Both the position numbers and the translations under genes were made by a program. Source: Paraburkholderia largidicola (lineage in GTDB: Bacteria; Pseudomonadota; Gammaproteobacteria; Burkholderiales; Burkholderiaceae). From it: a stretch of 64,000 bases of DNA. The stretch spans positions 248,001 to 312,000 of the forward strand of contig NZ_AP023174.1 of assembly GCF_013426895.1 (NCBI RefSeq), read 5' to 3'. Below, one piece after another: positions 48,096 to 57,905 of the stretch. Position 1 is the stretch's first letter, and the number at the start of each line of letters is the position of its first letter. Under the pieces are notes generated by a model, which made no database searches, had not been told where the DNA came from, and saw only the letters and a program-made list of their open reading frames with translations.

Positions 48096-49088
48096 ATGAA
48101 ACTTGCCTCGCTGAAGGACGGCACGCGCGACGGTCAACTGATCGTCGTTTCCCGTGACCTGCATACGGCCGCCGTCGCCGACGCCATTGCGCCGACGATG
48201 CAGCGCGTCCTCGACGACTGGATCTTTTACGCGCCGCAACTGCGCGATCTGTACGACGAGCTGAATCAGGGCCGCGCGCGCAACACGTTTTCATTCGATG
48301 CGAAGGAATGCATGGCGCCGCTGCCGCGCGCGTTCCAGTGGGCCGACGGCTCGGCGTACGTGAACCACGTCGAACTGGTGCGCCGCGCGCGCGGCGCGGA
48401 AATGCCGCCCGAGTTCTGGACCGATCCGTTGATGTATCAGGGCGGCAGCGACGACTTCATCGGGCCGAAGGACGATATCGTGTGTGCGTCCGAATCGTTT
48501 GGCATCGACTTCGAGGCGGAAGTCGCCGTCATCACGGGCGATGTGGCGATGGGCGTGAAGCCCGAACAGGCGTTGAAGAGCATTCGGCTCGTCACGCTCG
48601 TCAACGACGTGTCGCTGCGCAACCTGATTCCCGCGGAACTCGCGAAGGGCTTCGGCTTTTTTCAGAGCAAGCCGGCGACGTCGTTCGCGCCCGTTGCCGT
48701 CACGCTCGACGAACTCGGCGACGCATGGCGCGAAGGCCGCGTGCATCGTCCGATGATCGTGCATTGGAACGGCAAGAAGGTCGGCCAGCCGGACGCAGGC
48801 ACCGACATGGTGTTCCACTTCGGCCAGCTGATCGCGCATGCCGCGAAGACGCGCAACCTGCGCGCGGGTGCCATCGTCGGTTCGGGCACGGTGTCGAACA
48901 AGGACGCGAAACGCGGCTATTGCTGTATCGCGGAGAAACGCTGCCTCGAAACGATCGAGAACGGCAGCGCACAGACGGAGTTCATGAAGTTCGGCGATAC
49001 CGTGAAGATCGAAATGTTCGACGAAGCGGGGAAGTCGATCTTCGGTTCGATCGATCAGGCCGTCGCGCCGCTCGAAGGCGGCCTTTGA
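48096..49088 (+). CDS. Fumarylacetoacetate hydrolase-family protein
   Basis: This 330-residue FAH-fold enzyme has its own N-terminal subdomain followed by the metal-binding core. FGIDFEAEVAVITGD supplies the ExE ligands (about residues 147-151), LVNDVSLRN the Asp, and GAIVGSGTVSNKD the Lys/Gly loop. Length and ARGAEMPPEFWTDPLMYQGGSD resemble true fumarylacetoacetases of betaproteobacteria, the last step of tyrosine breakdown, but maleylacetoacetate isomerase and homogentisate dioxygenase are not adjacent. The IclR gene is divergent. Confidence 0.88.
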   Translation: MKLASLKDGTRDGQLIVVSRDLHTAAVADAIAPTMQRVLDDWIFYAPQLRDLYDELNQGRARNTFSFDAKECMAPLPRAFQWADGSAYVNHVELVRRARGAEMPPEFWTDPLMYQGGSDDFIGPKDDIVCASESFGIDFEAEVAVITGDVAMGVKPEQALKSIRLVTLVNDVSLRNLIPAELAKGFGFFQSKPATSFAPVAVTLDELGDAWREGRVHRPMIVHWNGKKVGQPDAGTDMVFHFGQLIAHAAKTRNLRAGAIVGSGTVSNKDAKRGYCCIAEKRCLETIENGSAQTEFMKFGDTVKIEMFDEAGKSIFGSIDQAVAPLEGGL

Positions 49089-49300
49089 TCGTGCAAGCGA
49101 CGTGAGGCGCCGGGCGAGCCGAAAGGGTTTCGCCCGATGCCGACAGCGCCGCGTGCGCCGCTACACTGACGCTCGCGCGAGGCCATTGGGTCTCGCACGC
49201 TGGACCGCGTGAACGACGACGCGCGCGGACAGCAACATGCCGGACAGCAACATGCAATACGCGCCATCGCAGAACGCACAAAAACCAAAGGAGACAACGC

Positions 49301-50506
49301 ATGCCGCGATACGGGACGTTTGCATTTTCAGCTTTGCGCAACGGCGCTCTTCAGCGCACTTTCAGGCGACGCACGACGCTCGCCGCCACGCTTTCTTTTT
49401 TACCCGGACTCGCGCTCGCGCAGGTGAAGATCGGCCTCGTGCTGTCGCTGACGGGGCCGGCTGCATCGCTGGGCATTCCCGCGCGCGATACGGCGACGCT
49501 CTTCCCTAAAGAGATCGCCGGGCAGAAAGTCGAATACATCGTGCTCGACGATGCGTCCGATACGACGCAAGCCGTGCAGGACACCAAAAAACTCATCTCC
49601 GAAAATCACGTCGACGCAATCATCGGCTCGTCGATCACGCCGAACTCGCTGGCGATGATCGACGTGGTCGCCGACGGTGAAACGCCGGCGATTTCTTTGG
49701 CGTCGTCGGCGAAGATCATCGAACCCGTCGATGCGAAACGGCACTGGATGTTCAAGACGCCGCAAACGGACGCGATGATGGCCTCCGCGATCACCGAGCA
49801 CGCGAGCCAGCACGGCGTGAAGACCATCGCCTACATCGGCCAGGCGGATGCGCTCGGCGAAACGTTTTACGCGGAAGTCGCGAAGTTCGCGCAGATTCAC
49901 AAGATCAACGTCGTGGCCAACGAGCGTTTCAATCGCACCGATCCGAGCGTCACGGGCCAGATCCTGAAGATCATGGCGGCGAATCCGGATGCCGTCGTCG
50001 TGGGCGCAGCGGGCACGCCTGCCGCGTTGCCGCCGAAGACGCTGGTCGGGCGCGGCTACAAGGGCAAGATCTATCACAACCATGGTGTGGGCAATAACGA
50101 CTTCCTGCGCGTGTGCGGCACCGACTGCAACGGCACGTTCCTGCCTGCGAGCCCGGTGCTGGTCGCCGCGCAACTGCCCACCGACTATGCTTCGAAGCGT
50201 CTCGCGCTCGATTACATCGCGCGCTTCGAGAAACTGCGTGGACCGGGCAGCGTGTCGGCATTCGGCTCGTATGCGTGGGACGCAAGCATGCTGCTGAACA
50301 ACGCGATTCCCGTTGCGCTGAAAACGGCGGCACCCGGCACGGTCGAGTTTCGCCGCGCGCTGCGTGACGCACTCGAAGCAACGAAGGGACTCGCCGATAC
50401 CAACGGCGTCGTCAACATGAGCGCGACCGATCACCTCGGCCTCGATCAGCGCGCGCGGGTGATGGTCGAGATCAGCAACGGCAAGTGGGTGTATCAGCCG
50501 CGTTAG
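49301..50506 (+). CDS. Branched-chain amino acid-type ABC substrate-binding protein
   Basis: This 401-residue periplasmic receptor has a long signal peptide (about residues 1-40, ending LALAQ-VKIG). The Leu/Ile/Val-binding fold follows: VKIGLVLSLTGPAASLGIPARDTATLF, VDAIIGSSITPNSLAMIDVV and KTIAYIGQADALGETFY. These receptors bind amino acids, amides or aromatic acids. The permease and ATPase genes are not adjacent. It follows the FAH-family gene and precedes an enoyl-CoA hydratase, so an aromatic or acyl ligand is possible. Confidence 0.9.
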   Translation: MPRYGTFAFSALRNGALQRTFRRRTTLAATLSFLPGLALAQVKIGLVLSLTGPAASLGIPARDTATLFPKEIAGQKVEYIVLDDASDTTQAVQDTKKLISENHVDAIIGSSITPNSLAMIDVVADGETPAISLASSAKIIEPVDAKRHWMFKTPQTDAMMASAITEHASQHGVKTIAYIGQADALGETFYAEVAKFAQIHKINVVANERFNRTDPSVTGQILKIMAANPDAVVVGAAGTPAALPPKTLVGRGYKGKIYHNHGVGNNDFLRVCGTDCNGTFLPASPVLVAAQLPTDYASKRLALDYIARFEKLRGPGSVSAFGSYAWDASMLLNNAIPVALKTAAPGTVEFRRALRDALEATKGLADTNGVVNMSATDHLGLDQRARVMVEISNGKWVYQPR

Positions 50507-50596
50507 GCGGCGGTAGTGAGCGTGGCGCAGCGTCGGCTGCGTTACGCGCATGATGTGGGTATCGACGCCGACGCGTCGCTCTTACGGATGTCTGCC

Positions 50597-51448
50597 ATGT
50601 CTCACGAATCGGAATTGCAAACGGTCGAACCCGCGTTTTACGCGCACTATAGGTCGCTGCGCGTGCGGCGTCATGCGCACGGCATCCTCGAAATCGTGAT
50701 GAGCGGCGAGGGCACGAACCGCAGCGCGCTCGCCACCGCCGATGCCAACATGCATCGCGAACTGGCCGACATCTGGCGCGATGTCGACCGCGACCCGGAG
50801 ACGCGCGTCGTGGTGATTCGCGGCGAGGGCAAGGGCTTTTCGGCGGGCGGCGATCTCGGCCTCGTCGAAGAGATGGCGAACGACTTCGACGTGCGCACGC
50901 GCGTATGGCGTGAGGCGCGCGATCTCGTCTACAACGTGATCAACTGCAGCAAGCCGATCGTCTCGGCGATGCACGGCCCGGCTGTGGGCGCGGGGCTCGT
51001 CGCGGGACTGCTCGCGGATATTTCGATTGCGACGAAGTCGGCGCGCATCATCGACGGTCATACGCGTCTGGGCGTCGCGGCGGGCGACCACGCGGCGATC
51101 GTGTGGCCGCTGCTGTGCGGGATGGCGAAGGCGAAGTACTACCTGATGTTGTGCGAGCCGGTGAGCGGCGAAGAGGCGGAGCGCATCGGTCTGGTCTCGC
51201 TGGCCGTCGACGACAACGATCTGCTGCCGAAAACCTTCGAAGTCGCGCGCAAGCTCGCGCAGGGTTCGCAGACGGCGATCCGCTGGACCAAGTATGCGTT
51301 GAACAACTGGCTGCGCTCGGCGGGGCCGACCTTTGATACGTCGCTTGCGCTCGAATTCATGGGTTTCGCGGGCCCTGACGTGCGCGAAGGCGTGGCGTCG
51401 CTGCGCGAGCGGCGCGCGCCGGATTTCCCGGGCAAGGAACCGTTCTAG
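50597..51448 (+). CDS. Enoyl-CoA hydratase/isomerase-family protein
   Basis: This 283-residue crotonase-fold protein has the first oxyanion segment [47 protein letters not shown] is the second, and [21 protein letters not shown] is where the catalytic glutamates normally sit. The usual Glu pair is not obvious: GVAAGDH has Asp in the region of the second Glu. The exact reaction is therefore uncertain. Starts at 50588 and 50597 are both possible. The gene lies 220 nt upstream of phaM. Confidence 0.85.
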   Translation: MSHESELQTVEPAFYAHYRSLRVRRHAHGILEIVMSGEGTNRSALATADANMHRELADIWRDVDRDPETRVVVIRGEGKGFSAGGDLGLVEEMANDFDVRTRVWREARDLVYNVINCSKPIVSAMHGPAVGAGLVAGLLADISIATKSARIIDGHTRLGVAAGDHAAIVWPLLCGMAKAKYYLMLCEPVSGEEAERIGLVSLAVDDNDLLPKTFEVARKLAQGSQTAIRWTKYALNNWLRSAGPTFDTSLALEFMGFAGPDVREGVASLRERRAPDFPGKEPF

Positions 51449-51668
51449 CGGAACGCGCCTTGCGGGACCAGACGCAAAACGGTCACGGCGACAGGCGCAC
51501 GATGACCGCATCCGCGAACGCGGCTCACTGCGAAAAATTCACGCGGTATGATCGAGCCGCAAGTGCCGAACGTCGCTTCGAACGCCTGATCGAACGACGA
51601 TAAGCGAGCCACAATAAGCGAACGACAACAGGCGACACAGGCCTAGAACCGAACACAGGAGCTCTGCA

Positions 51669-52403
51669 ATGACCGATAACCCCGGCGCGACGCCACCTTT
51701 CCCCGGATTTCCAGGCTTTCCGCCCGCAGAAATGCTCGATCGCATGTGGGGCATGATGCGCCTCACGCCGTTCGGCGCGGCATTTCCCGGAACGACTCCG
51801 GGTTCGACGCAGGGTTTCGTGCCATCGCTGTCGATGATGTCCGACATGATGGCGCCGCTCACGAACGTCGAGGAACTCGACAAGCGCATCACCGACATGC
51901 GCGCCGTCGAGCAATGGCTCAAGCTGAATCTGAACATGCTGCAGTCGGCGATCCAGGCGCTCGAAGTGCAGCGCGCGACGCTGGCGACGCTGCGCGCGTT
52001 CGGCGCGTTCGCGCAGCAATCGATGACGCAGCCTGCGCCTGAAGCGCCGCCGAGGCGCGAGCCGCAGCCTGCGGCGCGCGCGCCGGAAGCGAGCGAAGCG
52101 GATGAGTCGGCGGCGTCGCCCGCGTTCGATGCATCTGGCTGGTGGAATCTGCTGCAGGCGCAGTTCAACCAGATCGCGCAGTTCGCGATGGCGCAGCCGC
52201 CGGCCACGACGGCGACGGGCGCGTCGGAAGCGGGCGCGGGCATCGAACCGAGCGACCTCGAACCCGACGACGCACCCGAACCCGACGAAGGTGCTGCGCA
52301 GGCGAAGCCCGACGATTCGCCGCCTCCCGCCGCAAAGCGCCCGGCCAGCACGAAACGGACGGGCGCATCGTCCGCGAAGAAGACCTCGTCGACGTCCGAA
52401 TGA
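51669..52403 (+). CDS. phaM: PhaM-like polyhydroxybutyrate granule regulatory protein
   Basis: This 244-residue protein matches PhaM of polyhydroxybutyrate-accumulating betaproteobacteria. The N-terminal Phe/Pro/Gly/Met-rich segment (GFPGFPPAEMLDRMWGMMRL) and helix NVEELDKRITDMRAVEQWLKLNLNMLQSAIQALEVQRATLATL form the conserved domain. A Pro/Ala/Glu linker and a basic C-terminal tail (KRPASTKRTGASSAKK) follow. In Ralstonia, PhaM activates PHB synthase and tethers granules to DNA through its basic tail. Granule-synthesis genes are not in the window. Confidence 0.85.
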   Translation: MTDNPGATPPFPGFPGFPPAEMLDRMWGMMRLTPFGAAFPGTTPGSTQGFVPSLSMMSDMMAPLTNVEELDKRITDMRAVEQWLKLNLNMLQSAIQALEVQRATLATLRAFGAFAQQSMTQPAPEAPPRREPQPAARAPEASEADESAASPAFDASGWWNLLQAQFNQIAQFAMAQPPATTATGASEAGAGIEPSDLEPDDAPEPDEGAAQAKPDDSPPPAAKRPASTKRTGASSAKKTSSTSE

Positions 52404-52963
52404 ATATCTGACCGGCATTGAAAGAAGCGCGCGCGGCTGCAACGGCCAGCGCGCTTCCGGTCCGCGGCGGCTCATCTCTCCGCTAGCACATTCCTTTGAC
52501 ACCGTGCGGTCAACGAGCGCGCGCGTTGTTTTACGTCAATGCCAAAGCGGGTTTCGACCGTCCGAAAAGGGGGCGTGTCGGGGCCGCATGCTATTATTGT
52601 GTAAGCTTTTTCTGGCCCGCGGACGCGTGCGAAGATCGCCAGATTCGCCGTTTTATCCGGTGCCATGCGTGCCGGTTCGTCCGCTGCGGACCCAAATGCC
52701 GTCGTTCGGCGGCAGGCTGGCACGACCCCAGGCAAAGGTTTTCCCTCACCCACGGTTGGCCGCGCACGCGAGGCATGAAAATCGCGTACGTATCACGAGC
52801 CGCAGTAGTTCTTTTGCCAAACACTTGCATCTTGGCAACCGATTACCGCGTAAAATTGAATGCTGCGCTGACGACGGAGAAAGTTTCCGAAAGTTCCCGT
52901 TCGTCGGCCGCAAATGTAGCAACAGATAACAGACGTCGCCTTGCGCAGAACAGGGGTGGGATC
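52404..52963. other. 560-nt leader region before the di-iron protein gene
   Basis: No gene is convincing on either strand. The last 170 nt are AT-richer (ATTACCGCGTAAAATTGAATG near 52840-52865) and probably hold the promoter. TATTATTGTGTAAGC at about 52592-52606 is a second AT-rich patch. The ribosome site GGGGTGGG precedes the ATG. The region might host a small RNA or long 5' leader, but no structure was recognised. Confidence 0.4.
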
Positions 52964-53839
52964 ATGAACACCATGCTTTATCCGGAACTTTATAAATCGC
53001 TCGAGTCCGTTCGATGGGATATGGAGAAGGACATTCCCTGGGACAAATTCGACGCGTCGCTGCTCACCGACGAGCAGGCGGCGACCATCAAGATGAACGC
53101 GATTACCGAATGGTCGGCGCTGCCCGCCACGGAAATGTTCCTGCGCGATAACCACCATGACAGCGACTTCTCGGCATTCATGAGCGTGTGGTTTTTCGAA
53201 GAGCAGAAGCACTCGCTGGTGCTGATGGAATATCTGCGCCGCTTCAAGCCGGAGATGTGCCCGACGGAAGAAGAGCTGCACGCGGTGCGCTTCGAATTCG
53301 ATCCGGCGCCGCCGCTCGAGACACTGATGCTGCACTTCTGCGGCGAAATCCGCCTGAACCACTGGTATCGCCGTGCGGCAGAATGGCACACCGAGCCCGT
53401 CATCAAGCACATCTACGAAACCATTTCGCGCGACGAAGCGCGTCATGGCGGCGCCTACCTGCGCTACATGAAGAAAGCGCTGACGAACTTCGGCGACGGT
53501 GCGCGCGCCGCGTTTGCAAAGATCGGTGTGCTGATGGCCTCCGCGCGCCGCACGGAAAAGCCGCTGCACCCGACCAACCTGCACGTGAACCAGTCGCTGT
53601 TCCCGCGCGATACCATTCAATCGCGCCTGCCCGATCCCGAATGGCTCGAGCGCTGGCTCGACGAGCAGATCCGTTTCGACGACGGCTGGGAAAAGAAGGT
53701 CGTCGAGCGCATTCTGCACAACCTGTCCATTCTGTTCGAGCGCTCGTTCACGACGGCTCAGGAACTGAACCGCTACCGCAAGGAAGTCGTGACGCGTCTG
53801 CAGGCTGACCAGCAGACTGCGCAACAGCAGCTGGCCTGA
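52964..53839 (+). CDS. Ferritin-like di-iron protein (acyl-ACP desaturase-like)
   Basis: This 291-residue helical protein carries a complete candidate di-iron ligand set: Glu49 (ITEW), Glu80 and His83 (FEEQKHS), Glu128 (CGEIRLNHW), Glu158 and His161 (RDEARHG). The E, ExxH, E, ExxH order over four helices is that of soluble desaturases and ferritin-like oxygenases. The family is unnamed; activity as a fatty acyl desaturase or N-oxygenase is inferred. It stands alone with a long upstream region and a strong terminator after it. Confidence 0.82.
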   Translation: MNTMLYPELYKSLESVRWDMEKDIPWDKFDASLLTDEQAATIKMNAITEWSALPATEMFLRDNHHDSDFSAFMSVWFFEEQKHSLVLMEYLRRFKPEMCPTEEELHAVRFEFDPAPPLETLMLHFCGEIRLNHWYRRAAEWHTEPVIKHIYETISRDEARHGGAYLRYMKKALTNFGDGARAAFAKIGVLMASARRTEKPLHPTNLHVNQSLFPRDTIQSRLPDPEWLERWLDEQIRFDDGWEKKVVERILHNLSILFERSFTTAQELNRYRKEVVTRLQADQQTAQQQLA

Positions 53840-53891
53840 TAAGGGCCGCACGCCAGCCGGCTCAACCGGCCGGCGCGTCGTACAGACATCA

Positions 53892-53932
53892 ACGGCCCGG
53901 CAGGTGAGAACCCGCCGGGCCGTTTTCTTTTT
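53892..53932 (+). terminator. Intrinsic terminator
   Basis: A 10-bp stem ACGGCCCGGC / GCCGGGCCGT is followed by TTTCTTTTT. It ends the di-iron protein transcript 50 nt after its stop. Confidence 0.9.
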
Positions 53933-54006
53933 GCCTTGTCGCGAGCGTGGGTCGTCTATCATCGAACCCACGTCTCGCCTCTCAAACCCGCTCAACGATT
54001 GCTCTC

Positions 54007-54489
54007 ATGGCCGCTACCTTCGAACGCAAGCTCACGACACGCGACGCCCTCGCTCAACTTCGCCCGTCGCTGACCGGCCCCGTGGTGTTCACGAACGGTG
54101 TCTTCGATATCCTGCATCGCGGGCACGTCACGTATCTCGCGGACGCGAAGGCACTCGGCGCGACGCTGATCGTCGGCGTGAATAGCGACGCGTCGGTGCG
54201 CATGCTCGGCAAGGGCGACGACCGGCCGATCAACAACGAAGCCGACCGGATGGCGCTGCTGGCGGCGCTGGAGAGTGTCGACTGGGTGGTGTGCTTTGGG
54301 GAGCAGACACCCGTTGCGCTGATCGATGCGCTGCGCCCGGACGTGCTCGTGAAGGGCGGCGACTACGACATGGACAAGTTGCCGGAATCCGCGCTCGTGC
54401 GCGGCTGGGGCGGCAAGGCGCTGGCGATTCCGTTCGAACACGACCGCTCGACGACAGCGCTGTTGAAGAGGGTGCGCGCTCAAGGCTGA
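54007..54489 (+). CDS. rfaE2: D-glycero-beta-D-manno-heptose 1-phosphate adenylyltransferase
   Basis: This 160-residue nucleotidyltransferase makes ADP-heptose precursor for the lipopolysaccharide inner core. The HxGH motif is His37-Arg-Gly-His40 in FDILHRGHVTYL. VVFTNGVFD starts the Rossmann fold, VNSDASVRMLGKG is the sugar-phosphate loop and KGGDYDMDKLPE completes the site. It corresponds to the C-terminal half of E. coli HldE; in this lineage the kinase half is a separate gene, not in the window. Confidence 0.94.
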   Translation: MAATFERKLTTRDALAQLRPSLTGPVVFTNGVFDILHRGHVTYLADAKALGATLIVGVNSDASVRMLGKGDDRPINNEADRMALLAALESVDWVVCFGEQTPVALIDALRPDVLVKGGDYDMDKLPESALVRGWGGKALAIPFEHDRSTTALLKRVRAQG

Positions 54490-54537
54490 ACGCAACGCGG
54501 CGCGGGCGTGTGGCCCGTGTCATGGAAAGAACGAGCG

Positions 54538-54777
54538 TTACTGCGGCAGTGCCGAAGCCGCGATCGGCGCAACGGGCGCCGGTCCGCCGACCACGGCCAG
54601 ATCCGCTGCATCGGCCGACGACATCGGCTGCACGCGCAGTTGCTCCGGACGGACCTGCCGGTTCAGGTGATTCGGCTCGCGCGGTCCGGCGGCCGGCGAC
54701 GGGCCGAACAGCCCGCGCATCGTGACGAACGCGAGGATGTTGGCGAGAAAGAGCAGGGCGAGTAGCCAGCGCAGCAT
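54538..54777 (-). CDS. Small membrane-anchored protein downstream of coaX
   Basis: This 79-residue protein has one N-terminal hydrophobic helix (residues 3-19, RWLLALLFLANILAFVT) and a short Pro/Ala-rich soluble tail. No domain is recognised. It lies 40 nt after coaX on the same strand and is probably in the birA-coaX transcript. GGAG-like GGAGAATTTC lies upstream of the ATG. It may be a degenerate or shortened relative of longer proteins found at this place in other Burkholderiales. Confidence 0.7.
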   Translation of the reverse strand: MLRWLLALLFLANILAFVTMRGLFGPSPAAGPREPNHLNRQVRPEQLRVQPMSSADAADLAVVGGPAPVAPIAASALPQ

Positions 54778-54817
54778 CGTTGAAATTCTCCAGCTTGCTT
54801 GTTCAGTGACCCGGCGT

Positions 54818-55687
54818 TCAGGCCGGGTGAGCGTCCGTCGGCGGATTGGCCGATTGCGCGGCGATCAGCGCGAGTCCCGCCAGCACGAGCGAGTCGTGTC
54901 GCGTGTACGGCACGCGGAGCGCCTGCACCAGCTCGCCCGCGGCGCCGCCGCTCACGACGAGCCGCACGGACACTTTCCATTCGTCCTGCAGATCGCGCCA
55001 CATCCGCTCGATCAGCCCGATCTGTGCCAGCGCGCATCCCGACGACAACGAACGCGGTGTATCCGTCGCGAACCACGCTGTGCGCGCGAGCGGCGTGCTT
55101 TGGCTCGTGCCGGTGGAGTCGCCGTCGAGCAGGCCGCGCGCGGCATTGGCGTCCAGCGTCGGCAGTTGCGCGGTGTGCTCGCCGAGCGAGCGCATCATCA
55201 GCGACCAGCCCGGTGCGATCAATCCGCCGACGAACACGCCGTCGGCATTCAATGCTTCGAGCGTCGTCGCCGTGCCGAATGTCGCGATCAGGAGCGGCTC
55301 GCCCGGGAAGGTGGCGCGTGCGCCGATCATGCCCGCCCAGCGGTCGCTCCCAAGCTGCGTCGGCGTCGTGTACGCATTCGTGACGCCGCACTGCTGCGCG
55401 GCCGAGCGGATCGTCGTGCGCGCGAGGCCGGGCCAGCGCCGGTCGATGAACGCGTCGATACGGCGCGCCGCCGCTTCCCCAGCGACATTCGATAACCATG
55501 CCGAGCCGGGCGCGGGCAACGTCGACCACTCCGGCTCATGCCGAGACTGCAATGGATCACCAGTGCCCTTCACCAGTTGGCCACCGTGTGAAAACGTGCC
55601 TGAGTGCGTTTGTGTACCATCCGCATGAACCAGCGCCCATTTGACGCGGCTATTTCCCGCATCGATCAGCAGATACGGCGCGCTCAT
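54818..55687 (-). CDS. coaX: Type III pantothenate kinase
   Basis: This 289-residue ASKHA-fold kinase performs the first step of coenzyme A synthesis. [14 protein letters not shown] at residues 6-19 is the phosphate-1 loop, [11 protein letters not shown] the pantothenate site, [12 protein letters not shown] the phosphate-2 loop and VSGGAAGEL the adenosine motif. Its ATG overlaps the birA stop by 4 nt (ATGA). The birA-coaX pair is as in Bordetella, where the coaX product was known as Baf. Confidence 0.94.
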   Translation of the reverse strand: MSAPYLLIDAGNSRVKWALVHADGTQTHSGTFSHGGQLVKGTGDPLQSRHEPEWSTLPAPGSAWLSNVAGEAAARRIDAFIDRRWPGLARTTIRSAAQQCGVTNAYTTPTQLGSDRWAGMIGARATFPGEPLLIATFGTATTLEALNADGVFVGGLIAPGWSLMMRSLGEHTAQLPTLDANAARGLLDGDSTGTSQSTPLARTAWFATDTPRSLSSGCALAQIGLIERMWRDLQDEWKVSVRLVVSGGAAGELVQALRVPYTRHDSLVLAGLALIAAQSANPPTDAHPA

Positions 55688-56589
55688 GCAGCGCCGCTTT
55701 CGTCGTCCGCGAGACGCAGCGACACGTCTCCCGTCGCGATGGCTTGCTGGCCGGTCGGTGTGTCGAGCAGCAACTGCCCGAGATCGTCGACGCCCGCTGC
55801 CACGCCGCGCGCGATTTCGACGCCTTGCTCGAACAGCACGACGTCGCGTCCCGCATACGCATGGCAGCCGTTCCAGCGTTGACGGAACGGCGCGAAGCCT
55901 TCCGCGCCGAAGCGCTGCAACGCGGGTTCGAGCGCGTTCAGCTCGGCGGCTAGGGTATCGGTGAGATTCGCGTTCGGCAGCGCGCGCGACAGGGCCGTCG
56001 GCGCTGCGCCGCGCGCCTGCGCGGGCACGTCGGCATTGAGCGCGCCCACTTTCGCGGCGAGTTCCTCGGCGCCCTTGACGTTGGTGCCGATGCCGATCAC
56101 GACAGCGCTCGCGTCCGGCGTGCTCCATGCCGTTTCGATCAGGATGCCGGCGAGCTTGTCGCCTTCGAGCAGCACGTCGTTCGGCCATTTCAGCGCGATC
56201 TGGCCGGGACCGGACACGGGCAGCGAACGCAGACCGTCGACCAGCGCGACGCCGACGGCGAGGCTCAGTCCCGCGAGTCCTTCGAGCGGCCTGGGCAGCA
56301 CGCAGGCAACCGAGAACAGCAGCGCATTGCCGGGTTCCGCATACCAGGGGCGGCCGCGCCGGCCGCGTCCTGCCGTCTGAAGATAGGCGACGCGCACGAT
56401 TGGCCGCGCGAGCGCGCCGGCTTCGCGCGGTAGCGCCTTCACACGGGCCATCAGGTCGGCGTTGGTCGAGCCGGTCTCTTCGACGATTTCGATTGGCCAG
56501 TCATTGGCCGCCGGGCCGAACAGGGCCACGGCGCGCTGCCGGTCGATTCGCCAGTCGCCCGAAGGGCTGGGGGAGTGTGGAGTATTCAT
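55684..56589 (-). CDS. birA: Biotin--[acetyl-CoA-carboxylase] ligase, monofunctional
   Basis: This 301-residue enzyme attaches biotin to carboxylase BCCP lysines through biotinyl-AMP. GSTNADL near residue 40, the biotinyl-AMP loop [11 protein letters not shown] (72-82) and [20 protein letters not shown] are all present. A small C-terminal domain follows. The N-terminal winged helix of E. coli BirA is missing, so this is a type I ligase unable to repress the bio operon. An upstream in-frame start (56619) would add ten residues only. Confidence 0.95.
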   Translation of the reverse strand: MNTPHSPSPSGDWRIDRQRAVALFGPAANDWPIEIVEETGSTNADLMARVKALPREAGALARPIVRVAYLQTAGRGRRGRPWYAEPGNALLFSVACVLPRPLEGLAGLSLAVGVALVDGLRSLPVSGPGQIALKWPNDVLLEGDKLAGILIETAWSTPDASAVVIGIGTNVKGAEELAAKVGALNADVPAQARGAAPTALSRALPNANLTDTLAAELNALEPALQRFGAEGFAPFRQRWNGCHAYAGRDVVLFEQGVEIARGVAAGVDDLGQLLLDTPTGQQAIATGDVSLRLADDESGAA

Positions 56590-56765
56590 GAAGGGTATTT
56601 TAGCCACTGCGCCTGTCATCGTGATCGATAGATGCGTTGGCCGCGCTTTGTGCGCACCTGTACACGCAATGTGTACAGCACCGCGTGGACGGGCATCCCA
56701 CCAGGGCCCAATCTCGAACGCTTCGTTACAATGCCCGTTAATCCGATAACCACATCCAGCGATCC

Positions 56766-57905
56766 TTGAACTACGACACTCCTCCCGGCCTCGAAGTGGC
56801 GGCAGGCAGCCAGGGCAAGATCGTCCGCCTGTCCGGGCAGTGGACGGCGCTCGCGCTCGCGCGCGACCGGCTGCACGGAAAGGCGTTGCCGCGGTTGCGT
56901 GAACTGATCGACAGCCGCGCGCACGTCGCGCAATGGGATCTGTCGCGGGTCGAGCGGATGGATCACGTGGGCGGCCAGGCGCTTTGGCGCGTGTGGGGTT
57001 ACAAGCTGCCCGTCGATCTCGTCGCGCTCAACGATACGCAGCGCGACATCTTCGACCGCATCGCGCTGCTCGACACCGCGCGCGAGAACCCCGAACCCGT
57101 GCATCGCTTCGATCCGTTCACGAATCTCGGCCTCGGCATCTTCGCGCTCTTCGAGCATCTGTATGGCGGTATCGCGATGTTCGGCCGCGTGATCATCGAT
57201 CTGCTGGCGATCGCGCGTAATCCGAAGCTCGCCCCGTGGAAGGAGATTTCGGCAAACGTCTACAGCGCGGGCACGCAGGCGCTGCCGATCACGGCGCTCG
57301 TCGCGTTTCTGATCGGCATCGTGCTGAGCTATCTGTCCGCGCAGCAATTGAGGCTGTTCGGCGCGAACCAGTTCATCGTCAATATTCTCGGGATGTCGGT
57401 GCTGCGTGAGCTCGGGCCCGTGTTGTCGGCGATTCTCGTCGCGGGGCGCTCCGGTTCGGCGATCACCGCACAGATCGGCGTGATGCGTGTGACGGAAGAG
57501 CTCGACGCGATGCGCGTGATGGGCATTCCACACGGGCTGCGCCTGATCCTGCCGCGAGTGATCGCGCTGTCGCTTGCGATGCCGCTGCTCGTGATGTGGA
57601 CCAACATCGTCTCGCTGCTCGGCGGTGCGCTCGCCGCGAAGCTCGTGTTGCAAATCGACATGTCGTACTTCGCGCGTGCCTTGCCGACTGTCGTGCCCGT
57701 CGCCAACCTGTGGATCGGGCTGGGCAAGGGCACGGTGTTCGGCATGCTGATCGCGATCGTCGGCTGTCACTTCGGCTTTCGCATCAAGGCCAATTCGCAG
57801 AGCCTCGGCGAGGGCACGACGACCTCGGTCGTCACGTCGATCACGGTCGTCATCCTTGCCGACGCTGTGTTCGCGATTCTCTTCCAGAACGTGGGGCTCT
57901 CATGA
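56766..57905 (+). CDS. MlaE-family ABC permease with N-terminal STAS domain
   Basis: This 379-residue inner-membrane protein has a STAS-like domain at about 15-95 (RLSGQWTALALARDRL to RMDHVGGQALWRVWG). The MlaE permease core of five to six helices follows, with LGPVLSAILVAGRSGSAITAQIGVMRVTEELDAM as the conserved coupling segment. It would move phospholipids or related lipids between membranes. The start appears to be TTG, since the next Met is inside the STAS domain. Its stop overlaps the ATPase start by 4 nt. In E. coli STAS is a separate protein, MlaB; here it is fused. Confidence 0.9.
   Translation: MNYDTPPGLEVAAGSQGKIVRLSGQWTALALARDRLHGKALPRLRELIDSRAHVAQWDLSRVERMDHVGGQALWRVWGYKLPVDLVALNDTQRDIFDRIALLDTARENPEPVHRFDPFTNLGLGIFALFEHLYGGIAMFGRVIIDLLAIARNPKLAPWKEISANVYSAGTQALPITALVAFLIGIVLSYLSAQQLRLFGANQFIVNILGMSVLRELGPVLSAILVAGRSGSAITAQIGVMRVTEELDAMRVMGIPHGLRLILPRVIALSLAMPLLVMWTNIVSLLGGALAAKLVLQIDMSYFARALPTVVPVANLWIGLGKGTVFGMLIAIVGCHFGFRIKANSQSLGEGTTTSVVTSITVVILADAVFAILFQNVGLS

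Noticed and set aside
54538..54777. Treating the 79-residue protein after coaX as a SPOR-domain protein
   Set aside because: It is too short and shows no SPOR motif; only the membrane helix and a Pro/Ala tail are visible.
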